Shown here: positions 44,744 to 54,593 of the stretch, in pieces
Numbering within the stretch: the stretch's first letter is position 1
How the letters are laid out: each line of letters starts with the position of its first letter
Source: Halomonas elongata
GTDB taxonomy: Bacteria; Pseudomonadota; Gammaproteobacteria; Pseudomonadales; Halomonadaceae
Assembly (NCBI RefSeq): GCF_029081005.1
Contig: NZ_JAJQTQ010000003.1
Location: forward strand, 177,557-241,556
Length of the DNA: 64,000 bases
Direction of reading: 5' to 3'
Notes under the pieces: model-generated
Seen by the model: the letters and a program-made list of their open reading frames with translations, nothing else
Told to the model about the DNA's origin: nothing
Databases searched by the model: none
Program-made: the position numbers and the translations under genes

Positions 44744-44806
44744 TCGCCTCTCGCCTCTCGCCTCTCGCCTCTCGCCTCTCGCCTCTCGCCTCTCGCCTCT
44801 CGCCTC
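44744..44806 (-). repeat. heptanucleotide array, CGAGAGG x 9
   Basis: Nine perfect units TCGCCTC on the plus strand, that is CGAGAGG in rotation on the minus strand. The last two bases of the array are the first two of the TCA that forms the TGA stop of the next gene (44805-44807), so the array reaches into the coding region. Confidence 0.92.
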
Positions 44807-45533
44807 AATGCCTTGCATGCCCGTCCATCTGGCCGTGGTCCATCGTGCCGGTGGGTAGTGCTCCCCAGAGTTGCCAGAGGGCGAAGGCGATGATGGCCAG
44901 CGCTGCGAGGGTCCGGGTAGCGGGGTGACGAATCAGTGTACCCAGTCGGCGGGCGACCAGGCCGGTCGCCAGCAGGGCCGGCAGGGTGCCCAGGCCGAAG
45001 GCGCCCATCAGCAGGACGCCCCGGGCCGGGTCGGCGGTGGCGAGGCTCCAGGCCAGCATCGAGTAGACCAGGCCACAGGGGAGCCATCCCCAGACGGCTC
45101 CCAGTGCCACGGCCTGTGGCAGCTTGACCACCGGCATCAGGCGTCGGCCCAGGGGCTCCAGGTGGCGCCACAGGTGTCGTCCGAGGGCTTCCAGGCGCAG
45201 CAGTCCCTTCCACCAGTCGGCGATGTATAGCGCCATCAGGATCAGCATCACGGCGGCCAGCCCCTGGAGCACCAGGCGGGCACCGGGCGCGATGCCGACC
45301 AGGGTGCCGAGGGTGGCGACCAGGCCGCCGGCACACATGTAGCTGGTGATACGGCCCAGGTTATAGCCCAGCAGCAGGCCGGCCAGGCGCGTTGGCTGGC
45401 GCATGCTGGGCGGCACGGCAAACGTCAGGGCGCTCATGATGCCGCCGCACATGCCGATGCAATGGGCGCCGCCCAGCAGCCCGAAGACGAAGGCGGCTGC
45501 CAGGGGCGGGAGTTCAAGCCCGGTCGGATTCAT
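44805..45533 (-). CDS. TauE/SafE-like membrane protein beside the cco genes
   Basis: 242 residues with about six hydrophobic segments; begins FVFGLLGGAHCIGMCGGIMSAL, the GMCGG pattern of the COG2836 group. Members often lie beside cbb3-oxidase assembly genes and are suspected to handle copper or other metal delivery; transport of sulfite is only the family name. A His/Met-rich end (MDHGQMDGHARH) could bind metal. The start overlaps the ccoS stop, and the stop is formed within a heptanucleotide array. Confidence 0.85.
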   Translation of the reverse strand: MNPTGLELPPLAAAFVFGLLGGAHCIGMCGGIMSALTFAVPPSMRQPTRLAGLLLGYNLGRITSYMCAGGLVATLGTLVGIAPGARLVLQGLAAVMLILMALYIADWWKGLLRLEALGRHLWRHLEPLGRRLMPVVKLPQAVALGAVWGWLPCGLVYSMLAWSLATADPARGVLLMGAFGLGTLPALLATGLVARRLGTLIRHPATRTLAALAIIAFALWQLWGALPTGTMDHGQMDGHARH

Positions 45534-45745
45534 GCGTCTTCCTCCCGGTCGCGAAGGGGCTCGCGTTCGTCGCCCCGCCGGTGACCGCGGGTCGGCGGGC
45601 CGGCATCGTCCTCGTCGAACAGGATGCGGTAGGCGGGGCCCTCGAGGTCGTCGAACTGGTCGTTGTTCACCGCCCAGAAGAAGGCCCAGACGGCCAGGCC
45701 GAGCAGGATGAGCGACAGGGGAATCAGGAGGTAGAGAATGCTCAT
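45530..45745 (-). CDS. ccoS: cbb3-type oxidase assembly protein CcoS
   Basis: 71 residues: one hydrophobic segment (about 3-27) followed by NNDQFDDLEGPAYRILFDED, the CcoS signature. It is needed for putting haem and copper into the oxidase in Rhodobacter. The tail is charged and disordered. It overlaps the ccoI stop by four bases. Confidence 0.93.
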   Translation of the reverse strand: MSILYLLIPLSLILLGLAVWAFFWAVNNDQFDDLEGPAYRILFDEDDAGPPTRGHRRGDEREPLRDREEDA

Positions 45746-48195
45746 GACGTTACCGGGGCAGTCGATTGTCGGAAGCTCTCGGGACGGGTCAGGCGCAGGG
45801 CATTGCCCACCACCACCAGCGAACTCAGGGACATGCCGATGGCGGCGAGCCAGGGTGGCACCAGGCCGCAGGCCGCCAGCGGCAGTGCCAGCAGATTGTA
45901 GAGCAGGGCCCAGCCCAGGTTCTGGCGAATGACGCGCCGGGTGGCTCGGGCGATGCCGATCGCCTCGGCGACGCGCTGGAGTCGGGGCGTGAGCAGGATC
46001 ACGTCGGCCCGGGTACGGGCCAGGTCGGTGGCGCCGTTCATGGCGAAGGCCACATCGGCGCCGGCCAGTACCGGTACGTCGTTGACACCATCGCCGACCA
46101 TGGCCACGCGCCTGCCGTGCGACTGGTGGACGCGAAGCCTGTCCAGCTTGTCTTCCGGGCTCATCGCGGCCCGCCAGTCGGCGATGTCCAGGCGCTCGGC
46201 CAGGGCCCGCACCCGGGGGGCGGTGTCACCGGAGAGCAGCTCCACCTCGATGCCGGCCAGGTGCAGCGCCGTCAGGGTGGCGTCGGCGTCGTCGCGCAGG
46301 CGGTCGTCCAGGGCGAACCAGGCCCGGGGCCGGCCTTCTTCGGCGAGCAGTAGCCAGGGCCCGTCGTCGGGCGGTGCGGGAGCCGGGTCGGCGGCGAAGT
46401 CAGGGCGACCCAGCCGCCAGCTCGTGCCCTCGATGCGGCCTTCCAGCCCCGCGCCGACCTGGCGGGTGACATCATCGGCAGTCACCTCGGACAGGCGGTA
46501 CAAGCGGAAGGCGCGGGCGATGGGATGTTCCGAATGTGCCTCGAGGCTGGCGGCGATGGCCCGGAGGTGTCGCGGATCACCACCATCGAGGACGCGGGTG
46601 TCGATGAGACGCATCTCGCCGGTGGTCAGGGTACCGGTCTTGTCGAAGATCACTCGATCGATGTCCGTCAGTGTTTCCAGGGTGTCGGCGCGGGTCAGCA
46701 GGGCGCCGTGTCGATGTAGTCGGCCGTGGGCGGCGGTGAGGGCAGTGGGCGTGGCCAGCGCCAGGGCACAGGGGCAGGTGACCACCAGGACCGACAGCGT
46801 GACCCAGAAGGCGCGCTCGGGCGCGATGAACCACCAGGCGACGCTGACGGCGATGGCGATCAAGAGTACCTGGAGAACGAAATGGTGGGCCAGCTGAGCG
46901 CTCCTGAGAGCGATGCGAGGACGGCTGGCGAAGGCTCGGTCGGTGAGGTCGAGGATGCCGGCCACTCGGGTGTCACGGCCGGCGTGGGTGATCCGCAGGG
47001 TCAGCGGGCTCTCGAGGTTCTGGCTGCCGCCGGTGACGGTGTCGCCGATGCGTCGTGTCACGGGTTGCGTCTCGCCGGTAAGCGTCGACTCGTCGAGACT
47101 GGAGGCGCCGCTCTCGATCACGCCATCGGCGGGTACGCGGTGACCCGGCTTGACCAGCACCCGGTCGCCGACGCGGAGTTCGCTGGCGGGCAGGATGCGC
47201 GGCTCACCGTCATCGTCGAGTCGAGTCGCCGACATCGGCAGCAGGTCGGCCAGCGCATTGCCGGTGGCACCACTCCGACGCCGTGCGCGGGCCTCGACAT
47301 GGCGACTGAACAGCAGGAAGAAGGTGAACATGCTCACCGAGTCGAAGTAGACCTCTCCCTGGCCGTTGAGGACCGCCCAGGCACTGGCCAGGTAGGCCGA
47401 GCCGATGGCCAGGGAGACGGGAACATCCATGCCCAGGGTGCGGGTGCGCAGGTCGCGCCAGGCCTGGTGGAAGAAGGGCTGGGCCGCGTACAACACCACC
47501 GGGGTGGTCAACGCCAGGGCCAGCCAGTGGAAGAGGCGGTCGAAGTCGGCGTCGAGGCCCGCATCACCCGCCAGGTAGAAGGGCAGGGAGAACATCAGCG
47601 CCTGCATCATGCCCAGCGCGGCGACGATCAACCGTCGCATCTGTCGGTGCGACTCGCGTTTCAGGTGCCGCTGCGCCTCGTCGGGCTCGTAGGGGCGGGA
47701 TGGGTAGCCGATCGCCGCCAGTTCGGCGAGCAGGCGCGAGAAGGCGATGCGATCAGGCTCCCACTCCAGGCGCAGGCGATGGTGGGTGAGGTCGACGGCG
47801 CTGCCGATGACGCCCTCGAGGGCGTTGAGTCGATGCTCGATCAGCCAGGCGCAGGCCGCACAGGTGATGCCATCCACCGCCAGGGTGGCGTGGACGGCGG
47901 TAGCATCGCCGTGCACGAAGCGGGCCTGAAGGCCGGGATCATCGAACAAGGACCATTGCTCGGCGCCGGCGTCGCGACGGTCCTGGGGACGTCCGGGCAG
48001 CGCGGTGCGGAAACGGTAGTAGCTCGCCAGGCCTCCCTCGACGATGGTCCGGGCCACGGCTTCACAGCCGGGGCAGCACAGCGGGTGTCGGCACTCGTCG
48101 ATCTCGAGCGTCCAGGGGGTGTGTCCGGGCACCGGCTCGCCACAGTGATAGCAGACGTGGGTGTCGTCCGGTCGAGTGTCGACGCCGGCTGCCAT
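45742..48195 (-). CDS. ccoI: copper-exporting P-type ATPase CcoI (FixI)
   Basis: 817 residues; moves copper across the inner membrane for cbb3-oxidase assembly. Order: an N-terminal cysteine-rich domain (CYHCGEPVPG and CRHPLCCPGCEAV), a heavy-metal domain with GITCAACAWL, eight membrane segments with CPCALALATP (the metal site), DKTGTLTTGE with the phosphorylated aspartate, and GDGVNDVPVLAGADVA. Four-base overlap with ccoS and a three-base gap from ccoH put it in one operon. Confidence 0.95.
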   Translation of the reverse strand: MAAGVDTRPDDTHVCYHCGEPVPGHTPWTLEIDECRHPLCCPGCEAVARTIVEGGLASYYRFRTALPGRPQDRRDAGAEQWSLFDDPGLQARFVHGDATAVHATLAVDGITCAACAWLIEHRLNALEGVIGSAVDLTHHRLRLEWEPDRIAFSRLLAELAAIGYPSRPYEPDEAQRHLKRESHRQMRRLIVAALGMMQALMFSLPFYLAGDAGLDADFDRLFHWLALALTTPVVLYAAQPFFHQAWRDLRTRTLGMDVPVSLAIGSAYLASAWAVLNGQGEVYFDSVSMFTFFLLFSRHVEARARRRSGATGNALADLLPMSATRLDDDGEPRILPASELRVGDRVLVKPGHRVPADGVIESGASSLDESTLTGETQPVTRRIGDTVTGGSQNLESPLTLRITHAGRDTRVAGILDLTDRAFASRPRIALRSAQLAHHFVLQVLLIAIAVSVAWWFIAPERAFWVTLSVLVVTCPCALALATPTALTAAHGRLHRHGALLTRADTLETLTDIDRVIFDKTGTLTTGEMRLIDTRVLDGGDPRHLRAIAASLEAHSEHPIARAFRLYRLSEVTADDVTRQVGAGLEGRIEGTSWRLGRPDFAADPAPAPPDDGPWLLLAEEGRPRAWFALDDRLRDDADATLTALHLAGIEVELLSGDTAPRVRALAERLDIADWRAAMSPEDKLDRLRVHQSHGRRVAMVGDGVNDVPVLAGADVAFAMNGATDLARTRADVILLTPRLQRVAEAIGIARATRRVIRQNLGWALLYNLLALPLAACGLVPPWLAAIGMSLSSLVVVGNALRLTRPESFRQSTAPVTS

Positions 48196-48198
48196 GAA

Positions 48199-48711
48199 TC
48201 AGAGCCCCGGTGTCAGGGCGATCGTGCCCTCGTCGGGGAAGCGCGCCTCACCGGTGAGGCGCCAGGCGGCATCGTCGCCCGGCGTAGGCTGCAGGTGCAG
48301 GTACCAGCGATGGCGCAGGGGGGCATCAAGGGTGCCGGCGTAGCGGCCCTGTCGGATGCGTTGCAGCGTCAGATGGCGGTCACGGCCATGCTCGGTGGGA
48401 AAGATCCACGCCAGGTGCAGTTGTTCGGGGCGCCGCTCGCCCTTCAGGTCGACGATCACGTCGCCGGTGAGGGCATCGACACGCAACTGGGCGGCGAGCC
48501 CCAACTGGCCGGCCCTTTCCTGCTTGGCCAGTTGTTCGTTGATCGCCAGGCCGCGTCGGTAATAGTCCTGTGCCACGGTGCCGTCGAAATGGCGGATCGA
48601 GGCAACCAGATAGACCAGGCTGAAGGTCACCGACGAGGCCAGCAGAGCGATGATGAACCAGGGCCAGAACTGCTTGTACCAGGGATGCGTGGGGGACGAA
48701 ACGGGTGGCAT
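48199..48711 (-). CDS. ccoH: FixH/CcoH family oxidase assembly protein
   Basis: 170 residues from the ATG at 48711, whose last base is shared with the ccoG stop (ATGA). One membrane segment (about 18-40) after HPWYKQFWPWF, then FDGTVAQDYYRRGLAINEQL, both typical of FixH; the rest is a periplasmic beta-rich domain. It assists cbb3-oxidase assembly with CcoI. An in-frame extension upstream overlaps ccoG. Confidence 0.92.
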   Translation of the reverse strand: MPPVSSPTHPWYKQFWPWFIIALLASSVTFSLVYLVASIRHFDGTVAQDYYRRGLAINEQLAKQERAGQLGLAAQLRVDALTGDVIVDLKGERRPEQLHLAWIFPTEHGRDRHLTLQRIRQGRYAGTLDAPLRHRWYLHLQPTPGDDAAWRLTGEARFPDEGTIALTPGL

Positions 48712-50108
48712 CAAGGGGTTCCTCCCAGGAATCGGCTGTCGCGGATCAGCGAGATGTCGGCGTCGAGCGCCTCGAGGTGCCACTCGATGTCATGACTGGG
48801 CCGCTGGACGGCGTTGCGGTCGACGCTTGCCTCGACGACCAGTTGGCGAGACTGGCCGGCAGGGACCGAGACGCGTCGTCTGTCGAGGCTCAGGCCAGAT
48901 AGCCCCGTGGCGGCGAGGCGATAGCGATGGTCGGCGTTGTCCAGATTGCGCACGGTCAGGGTGTAGACGTTGGTGATATCGCCCTGGGGCGTGACCCGGA
49001 ACAGGCGTTGACGGTCCCGCTCCACGTCGAGGTCGAGCGGCGTGCGGTCGGCAAGATTTCCGGCGAGCAGGGCGAGCATTGCGAGCAGTGCTGCCAGGTA
49101 GCCGAGCAGGCGCGGTCGGCGTATCCGCGTCGGCTGGCCGGACAGGGCATTCTCGGTGGTGTAACGGATCAGGCCGCGAGGCCGGCCGAGCCGATCCATC
49201 ACGCCGTCGCAGGCGTCGATGCAGGCCGCGCAGTCGATGCAGGCATGTTGCAGACCCTCGCGAATATCGATGCCGGTGGGGCATACCTGGACGCAGAGTC
49301 CGCAGTCGATGCAGTCGCCCCCGGCGTCGGCCTCTCGGCGTCGGTGGGCGCGAGGCTCGCCGCGTCCGGCATCATAGGAGACGGTCAGGGTATCGCGGTC
49401 GAACATCACGGCCTGGAAACGCGCGTAGGGACACATGTGCAGGCAGACCTGCTCACGCAACCAGCCGGCATTGAGATAGGTGAAGGCGGCGATCAGGGCC
49501 AGCCAGAAATACGCCCAGCCGCTGGCCTTCAGGTGTGGCAGGGTCGCGACGAGTTCCCGGATCGGCGAGAAGTAGCCGATGAAGGTGAGACCGGTGGCCA
49601 GCGCGATGGCGAGCCAGATGACATGCTTGAGGCCCTTGCGGCATCCCGTGTCGACATCCAGGGCGCGTTGCTCGCGCCTGAGGCGTCGATGGCGGGGGCC
49701 TTCGATCCGGTGCTCGACCCAGATGAACCACCAGGTCCAGACGCTCTGCGGACAGGCATAGCCGCACCATAGTCGGCCGGCGAGCACGGTGACGAAGAAC
49801 AGGGCGAAGGCCGCGATGATCAGCAGCCACGACAGCAGCATGAACTCCTGCGGATAGAGGGTCATGGAGAAGAAGTGAAAGGCGCGGCCAGGCAGATCGA
49901 ACCAGATCGCCGGACGCCCGTCGAGCGTGACCCAGGGGAGCGCGAAGAACGCCGATACCAGCGTCACGTCGAGGCCGCGCCGCCAGCGCTGGAAGCGACC
50001 TCGGACTTCGCGCACCTGGATATGCCGGCGCGGTTCGTAGAGCGAATGGCCGAGCTCCGTGACCGGGATTCGGCCGTCGGCTTCGCGGTACGCAATGTCC
50101 TGGCTCAT
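48711..50108 (-). CDS. ccoG: cytochrome c oxidase accessory protein CcoG
   Basis: 465 residues, a membrane iron-sulfur protein (RdxA/FixG) thought to reduce copper for the cbb3 oxidase. Five or so membrane segments; the cysteine motif CGYACPQSVWTWW; two 4Fe-4S sites CIDCGLCVQVCPTGIDIR and CIDCAACIDACDG; and an immunoglobulin-like C-terminal domain (about 350-465). The stop overlaps the ccoH start; ccoP ends 37 bases upstream. Confidence 0.95.
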   Translation of the reverse strand: MSQDIAYREADGRIPVTELGHSLYEPRRHIQVREVRGRFQRWRRGLDVTLVSAFFALPWVTLDGRPAIWFDLPGRAFHFFSMTLYPQEFMLLSWLLIIAAFALFFVTVLAGRLWCGYACPQSVWTWWFIWVEHRIEGPRHRRLRREQRALDVDTGCRKGLKHVIWLAIALATGLTFIGYFSPIRELVATLPHLKASGWAYFWLALIAAFTYLNAGWLREQVCLHMCPYARFQAVMFDRDTLTVSYDAGRGEPRAHRRREADAGGDCIDCGLCVQVCPTGIDIREGLQHACIDCAACIDACDGVMDRLGRPRGLIRYTTENALSGQPTRIRRPRLLGYLAALLAMLALLAGNLADRTPLDLDVERDRQRLFRVTPQGDITNVYTLTVRNLDNADHRYRLAATGLSGLSLDRRRVSVPAGQSRQLVVEASVDRNAVQRPSHDIEWHLEALDADISLIRDSRFLGGTP

Positions 50109-50145
50109 GCGGTCCTCCCGTCCCGGGTGGCGCCCTGGCGACGTT

Positions 50146-51090
50146 TCAGTCGGCGCTTTCCGGGGCCTGACGGCTCAACTGGTAGACGTAGGCGGCCACC
50201 AGGTGAACCTTGTCTTCGCCGAGATAGTCGACCTGGGCCGGCATCTGCCCGTTGCGCCCGTTGCGCAGGGTCTCGAACACCGCGGCTTCCAGCGACTGGT
50301 CGGGACCTCGATAGAGCCAGGCATCGTCGGTCAGGTCTGGGGCTCCCATCGCCGGGTTACCGGTACCATCCGGCTGGTGGCAACTGGCACACATGGCGGT
50401 GAAGGTCTCGGCGCCCTTTTCTGCTCGAGCCGGGTCGGTGGCCTTGCCCGACAGCGACAGCACGTGCTGGGTGACGTCGACCAGCGTCTCCTCGCCCAGG
50501 TGTTCCCAGGCCGGCATGGCGCCGCTGCGCCCCTGGGTGATGGACGTGACGATGTCTTGCGGCTTGCCGCCGTAGAGCCAGGCGTCGTCGCCGAGGTCGG
50601 GAAAGCCGTCGCCGCCGCGCGCATTGCTGCCGTGGCAGATGGCGCAGTTGTTGAGAAAGAGCCGCTCGCCTACCTGCATGGCCTCGGTGTCGCCCGCCAG
50701 TTCGGGAATGGGACGCTCGGCGTAGCGCGCGAAGATCGGTGCGTAGCGTTCTTCGGCCTGGTGCACCTCGCGTTCCCATTGCGCTTCCTGGCTCCAGCCC
50801 AGCAGGCCGGCGAAGTTGCCGAGGCCCGGGTAGAGGGCCAGGTAGCCGAGGGCGAAGAGCACCGTGCCGACATAGAGCTTGAACCACCAGCGAGGCAAGG
50901 GATTGTCGTATTCCTCGATGCCATCGGCGGCATGGCCGGTGGTGGTCACCCGACCCTCGGCGTCAGGCTGCTTGTCAGTCCTGCGGTTGGCGAACAGCAG
51001 CCAGGCGCTGAGCGCAATGGTGGCCAGCGTGATGACGATGATCCAGGCGCTCCAGAAGCCGGAAAGATCATTCCCCCAAAGCGAATTCAT
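50146..51090 (-). CDS. ccoP: cbb3-type cytochrome c oxidase subunit III
   Basis: 314 residues: two hydrophobic segments near the N terminus (about 10-30 and 60-80), then two cytochrome c domains with CAICH and CASCH haem sites and later methionine ligands. It takes electrons from soluble cytochromes. The ATG overlaps the ccoQ stop by four bases. Confidence 0.96.
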   Translation of the reverse strand: MNSLWGNDLSGFWSAWIIVITLATIALSAWLLFANRRTDKQPDAEGRVTTTGHAADGIEEYDNPLPRWWFKLYVGTVLFALGYLALYPGLGNFAGLLGWSQEAQWEREVHQAEERYAPIFARYAERPIPELAGDTEAMQVGERLFLNNCAICHGSNARGGDGFPDLGDDAWLYGGKPQDIVTSITQGRSGAMPAWEHLGEETLVDVTQHVLSLSGKATDPARAEKGAETFTAMCASCHQPDGTGNPAMGAPDLTDDAWLYRGPDQSLEAAVFETLRNGRNGQMPAQVDYLGEDKVHLVAAYVYQLSRQAPESAD

Positions 51091-51296
51091 GCCTTCCTGC
51101 CTCCCTTGTCATGTCGGGTCTCGGCCGCAGGCTCGGTCGGTGAGTCATGCGCCGGCGTCGGGTCGTCGGCGAAGGGCAACTGGGCCGCCTCATCGAAGTC
51201 CGCCCGGCGTCCTTTCGAATAGGCCCAGCAGGTGAGCCCGACGAAGGCGGCGATCAGCAGAATGATGATGATGCCGTTCAGCGTTCCGATATCCAT
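51087..51296 (-). CDS. ccoQ: cbb3-type oxidase small subunit CcoQ
   Basis: 69 residues with one hydrophobic segment (about 7-27) ending AYSKGRRADFDEAAQLPF, the CcoQ/FixQ signature, followed by an acidic tail. It stabilises the oxidase. It lies two bases after ccoO and overlaps ccoP. Confidence 0.93.
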   Translation of the reverse strand: MDIGTLNGIIIILLIAAFVGLTCWAYSKGRRADFDEAAQLPFADDPTPAHDSPTEPAAETRHDKGGRKA

Positions 51297-51298
51297 GG

Positions 51299-51907
51299 TC
51301 AGCGCTTGTCCTCGAGCACGGTGCCAAGTTGTTGCAGATAGGCCACCAGGGCGGTGATCTCGCTCTTGCCCTCGACGGCTTCCCGGGCGCCGGTGATCTG
51401 CTCGTCGCTGTAGGGGACGCCGAGCGTGCGCAGGGCGCGCATCTTGTCGCCGATATGGGCGCCGTCGAGGGTGTTGTCGAACAGCCAGGGGTAGGCGGGC
51501 ATCACCGATCCTGGCACCACGTCACGCGGGTTGTAGAGGTGCGCGCGATGCCAGTCGTCGCTGTAGCGGCCACCGACCCGGGCCAGATCGGGACCGGTAC
51601 GCTTGGAGCCCCACAGGAAGTTGTATTCGTAGACGGATTCCCCGGCCACGCTGTAGTGGCCGTAGCGTTCGGTCTCGGCCCGGAAGGGGCGTACCATCTG
51701 CGAGTGGCAGCCGACGCAGCCTTCGCGTCGATAGATATCGCGACCGGCCAGCTCCAGGGGGGCAAGCGGCTCCAGGCCTTCCACGGGTTCGGTGGTCTGC
51801 TTCTGAAAGAACAGGGGCACGACTTCTGCCAGGCCGCCGAAGCTGATGACCACCAGAATCAGCACGGCGAGCAGGCCAACGTTCTTCTCGACGATCTCGT
51901 GTCTCAT
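51299..51907 (-). CDS. ccoO: cbb3-type cytochrome c oxidase subunit II
   Basis: 202 residues, monohaem membrane-anchored subunit. An N-terminal anchor (about 10-32) and the haem motif in [15 protein letters not shown], followed by [16 protein letters not shown]. It is 16 bases downstream of ccoN. Confidence 0.97.
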   Translation of the reverse strand: MRHEIVEKNVGLLAVLILVVISFGGLAEVVPLFFQKQTTEPVEGLEPLAPLELAGRDIYRREGCVGCHSQMVRPFRAETERYGHYSVAGESVYEYNFLWGSKRTGPDLARVGGRYSDDWHRAHLYNPRDVVPGSVMPAYPWLFDNTLDGAHIGDKMRALRTLGVPYSDEQITGAREAVEGKSEITALVAYLQQLGTVLEDKR

Positions 51908-51923
51908 GGGATTCTCCGTCGGC

Positions 51924-53351
51924 TCAGGCGGTCTGCGGCAGGGGGCGTTCGGCGCTGACCGGCTGGCGGCGCAGGGTCATGGCGACGTTGTAGGCCATGA
52001 TCAGCATGCCGATCACCCAGCACAGGCCGCCGAACATGCGCACCGCATAGCCCGGACCGCTGGCATCGACGGATTCCATGAAGCTGTACATCAAGGTTCC
52101 GTCGTCGTTGACCGCACGCCACATCAGGCCCTGGAGGATACCGTTGACCCACATGGCGGCGATGTAGAGCACGGTACCGATGGTCGATAGCCAGAAGTGC
52201 ACGGCGATCAACCGCACCGAATGCATCCGGGTTTCGCCGACCAGGCGTGGCACCATGTGATACAGCGAACCGATGGTGATCATCGCCACCCAGCCGAGCG
52301 CGCCGGAGTGGACATGGCCGATGGTCCAGTCGGTGTAGTGGGAGAGGGCGTTGACGGTCTTCACCGCCATCATTGGTCCCTCGAAAGTGGACATGCCATA
52401 GAAGGACAGCGCCACCACCAGGAAGCGCAGGGTGGGGTCGGTACGCAGTTTGTGCCAGGCACCGGAGAGCGTCATCATGCCGTTGATCATGCCGCCCCAG
52501 GAGGGCGCCAGCAGGATGATCGACAGCACCATGCCGAGCGACTGGGTCCAGTTGGGCAGGGCGGTATAATGCAGGTGGTGCGGACCGGCCCACATGTAGA
52601 CCATGATCAGCGCCCAGAAATGCACGATCGACAATCGGTAGGAATAGACCGGCCGCTCGGCCTGTTTGGGCACGAAGTAGTACATCATGCCCAGGAAGCC
52701 GGCCGTCAGGAAGAAACCCACGGCATTGTGCCCGTACCACCACTGGGTCATGGCGTCGATCGCGCCCGGATAGACCGAGATCGAATGCATCGCGGACACC
52801 GGAATGGCCGCATTGTTGACGATATGCAGTACCGCCACGGTGAGAATGAAGGCGGCGAAGAACCAGTTGGCCACGTAGATGTGCGACGTCTGGCGCCGTT
52901 TGATGGTGCCCAGGAAGACGACGGCGTAGGCAATCCACACCACGGCCAGCAGCAGGCTGATCGGCCACTCGAGTTCGGCATATTCCTTGGTGGTGGTGTA
53001 GCCCATCGGCAGGGTGATCAGTGCCGACAGGATTACCGCTTGCCAGCCCCAGAAGGTAAAGGTCGCGAGCCGGTCGGACCAGAGTCGGGTCTGGCAGGTT
53101 CGCTGCACCACGTAGTAGGAGGTCGCGAACAGCGCCGACCCGCCGAAGGCGAAGATTACCAGGTTGGTGTGAAGCGGTCGCAGGCGGCCGAAGCTCGTCC
53201 ATGGCAAGCCCAGGTTGAGTTGCGGCCACACCAGCTGCGAGGCGATGACGAGGCCGCAGGACATGCCCACGATGCCCCAGACCACCGTCATGATCGCGAA
53301 CTGCCGGACCACCTTGTAGTTGTAGGTCGGGTGCTCGAATGCGTTGTTCAT
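51924..53351 (-). CDS. ccoN: cbb3-type cytochrome c oxidase subunit I
   Basis: Catalytic 12-helix subunit with haems b and b3 and copper B; reduces oxygen with high affinity. I start at 53351 ([13 protein letters not shown]), giving 475 residues as in Pseudomonas; ATGs at 53363 or 53462 would extend it. Visible ligands: [30 protein letters not shown] and [11 protein letters not shown]. First gene of ccoNOQP-GHIS. The promoter is in the 168 bases shared with the divergent hydrolase gene; I found no convincing Anr/FNR box. Confidence 0.97.
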   Translation of the reverse strand: MNNAFEHPTYNYKVVRQFAIMTVVWGIVGMSCGLVIASQLVWPQLNLGLPWTSFGRLRPLHTNLVIFAFGGSALFATSYYVVQRTCQTRLWSDRLATFTFWGWQAVILSALITLPMGYTTTKEYAELEWPISLLLAVVWIAYAVVFLGTIKRRQTSHIYVANWFFAAFILTVAVLHIVNNAAIPVSAMHSISVYPGAIDAMTQWWYGHNAVGFFLTAGFLGMMYYFVPKQAERPVYSYRLSIVHFWALIMVYMWAGPHHLHYTALPNWTQSLGMVLSIILLAPSWGGMINGMMTLSGAWHKLRTDPTLRFLVVALSFYGMSTFEGPMMAVKTVNALSHYTDWTIGHVHSGALGWVAMITIGSLYHMVPRLVGETRMHSVRLIAVHFWLSTIGTVLYIAAMWVNGILQGLMWRAVNDDGTLMYSFMESVDASGPGYAVRMFGGLCWVIGMLIMAYNVAMTLRRQPVSAERPLPQTA

Positions 53352-53519
53352 GCGGATTTCCATCCAACTCCAGTCTGCAGGCGCCTCGGCCGGTCTCGCC
53401 GGGGCGCCTTGGCGTGCCGATTCGCAGGAGTCTAGCCCAGACGATCCATTTAATGAATACATTTAAACAATCATTTGGTACACAATATAGGTGATGGAGT
53501 GTCAACACAAAAGACGAGC

Positions 53520-54215
53520 ATGATCGAGGGGATCGATGTCGACGAGCTGAAGCGGGTGCTGCGGCATGGCGCGGGCGAGCATTCCGCGTCGCTCGGCCCG
53601 CTCCGGGTGCAGGGCGAATGCCGGACCGGCAGCCTGCTGCTGACACATGGCGCCGGTGCCGGACAGGATTCCCCTTTCCTGGTCGAGCTCCGGCGTGCCC
53701 TGGCCGATGTCGGCGTGCAGACCCTGGCCATCGAGTTCGAGTACCTGCGCCGCATGCGCTGCGAGGGGCGGCGTCGGCCACCACCCCGGGTCGAGCGGCT
53801 GGTCGAGGAGCTGGCGATGTGGCGTGGCGCCCTGTTGCCCCACCTGGAGGCCCCGCTGTGGCTGGGTGGCAAGTCCATGGGTGGACGCGTGGCCAGCATG
53901 CTGGCGGCTCGTGACGGAGCGGCCGGCCTGGTGCTGTGTGGCTATCCCTTTCATCCGCCGCGTCGCCCCGAGAAACGACGTCTCGATCACTGGCCTGAAT
54001 TGGTCTGTCCTACCCTGGTGGTGCAAGGAGAGCGTGACCCCTTCGGTACCCGGAGCGAGGTGGCCGGCTATGCGCTGCCCGGTGTCGCCGAGGTGCGTTG
54101 GTTGACGGATGGTGAACATGACTGGCGGCCGCGTCGTGCTTCGGGGCTGACCCAGGTCGAGTTGATCCACGAAGGGGCACGTGGCATCGCCGAGTTCATG
54201 GCGCGCCACGCATGA
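53520..54215 (+). CDS. alpha/beta-hydrolase (KANL3/Tex30-like)
   Basis: 231 residues from the ATG at 53520; a GTG at 53499 with AGGTGATG upstream would add seven. Motifs: LLTHGAGAGQDSPF (oxyanion loop), the nucleophile in LGGKSMGGRVAS, the acid near QGERDPFG and the histidine in DGEHDWRPR. Such proteins (COG3571-like) lack a lid domain; the substrate is not known. Divergent from ccoN. Confidence 0.87.
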   Translation: MIEGIDVDELKRVLRHGAGEHSASLGPLRVQGECRTGSLLLTHGAGAGQDSPFLVELRRALADVGVQTLAIEFEYLRRMRCEGRRRPPPRVERLVEELAMWRGALLPHLEAPLWLGGKSMGGRVASMLAARDGAAGLVLCGYPFHPPRRPEKRRLDHWPELVCPTLVVQGERDPFGTRSEVAGYALPGVAEVRWLTDGEHDWRPRRASGLTQVELIHEGARGIAEFMARHA

Positions 54216-54327
54216 TGCTGCATTCCGGCGTATTGCGCCTGCCACAGCTCTTGCCGGCGCTTTCCCAAGTGGATGATAGATCTGGGGTTCTCGGAAGGCG
54301 TCAGTCAGGGAAGTGCGAAAAAACGCG

Positions 54328-54355
54328 TTGACAATGAGTGCCGTCCCTGTAGAAT
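54328..54355 (+). promoter_or_regulatory. sigma70-type promoter of the tRNA operon
   Basis: TTGACA at 54328-54333 (perfect -35), 16 bases, TAGAAT at 54350-54355 (-10). Transcription would start near 54362, about 12 bases before the first tRNA. This is the clearest promoter in the window. Confidence 0.85.
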
Positions 54356-54373
54356 GCAGCGCCACGTGACCGG

Positions 54374-54449
54374 GGGTGGTTAGCTCAGCTGGGAGAGCAC
54401 CAGCCTTACAAGCTGGGGGTCACAGGTTCGATCCCTGTACCACCCACCA
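54374..54449 (+). tRNA. tRNA-Val (anticodon TAC)
   Basis: 76 bases with encoded CCA. Acceptor GGGTGGT pairs with ACCACCC; anticodon stem CCAGC/GCTGG with loop CTTACAA gives TAC; T loop GGTTCGATCC. First of five tRNAs. Confidence 0.97.
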
Positions 54450-54489
54450 TGACGTAGTCATGCCCGATCATGTCGCAGGTAGCGAAAGC

Positions 54490-54566
54490 GGACCGGTAGT
54501 TCAGTTGGTTAGAATGCCGGCCTGTCACGCCGGAGGTCGCGGGTTCGAGTCCCGTCCGGTCCGCCA
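54490..54566 (+). tRNA. tRNA-Asp (anticodon GTC), copy 1
   Basis: 77 bases including CCA. Acceptor GGACCGG pairs with CCGGTCC; anticodon stem CCGGC/GCCGG with loop CTGTCAC gives GTC. Identical to the copies at 54594 and 54787. Confidence 0.97.
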
Positions 54567-54593
54567 TCCATCCTGTGTCGCCAGTCGTCTTGT

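Noticed and set aside
53431..53500. Anr/FNR box before ccoN
   Set aside because: The region is AT-rich, but no TTGAT-N4-ATCAA site with fewer than three mismatches was seen.
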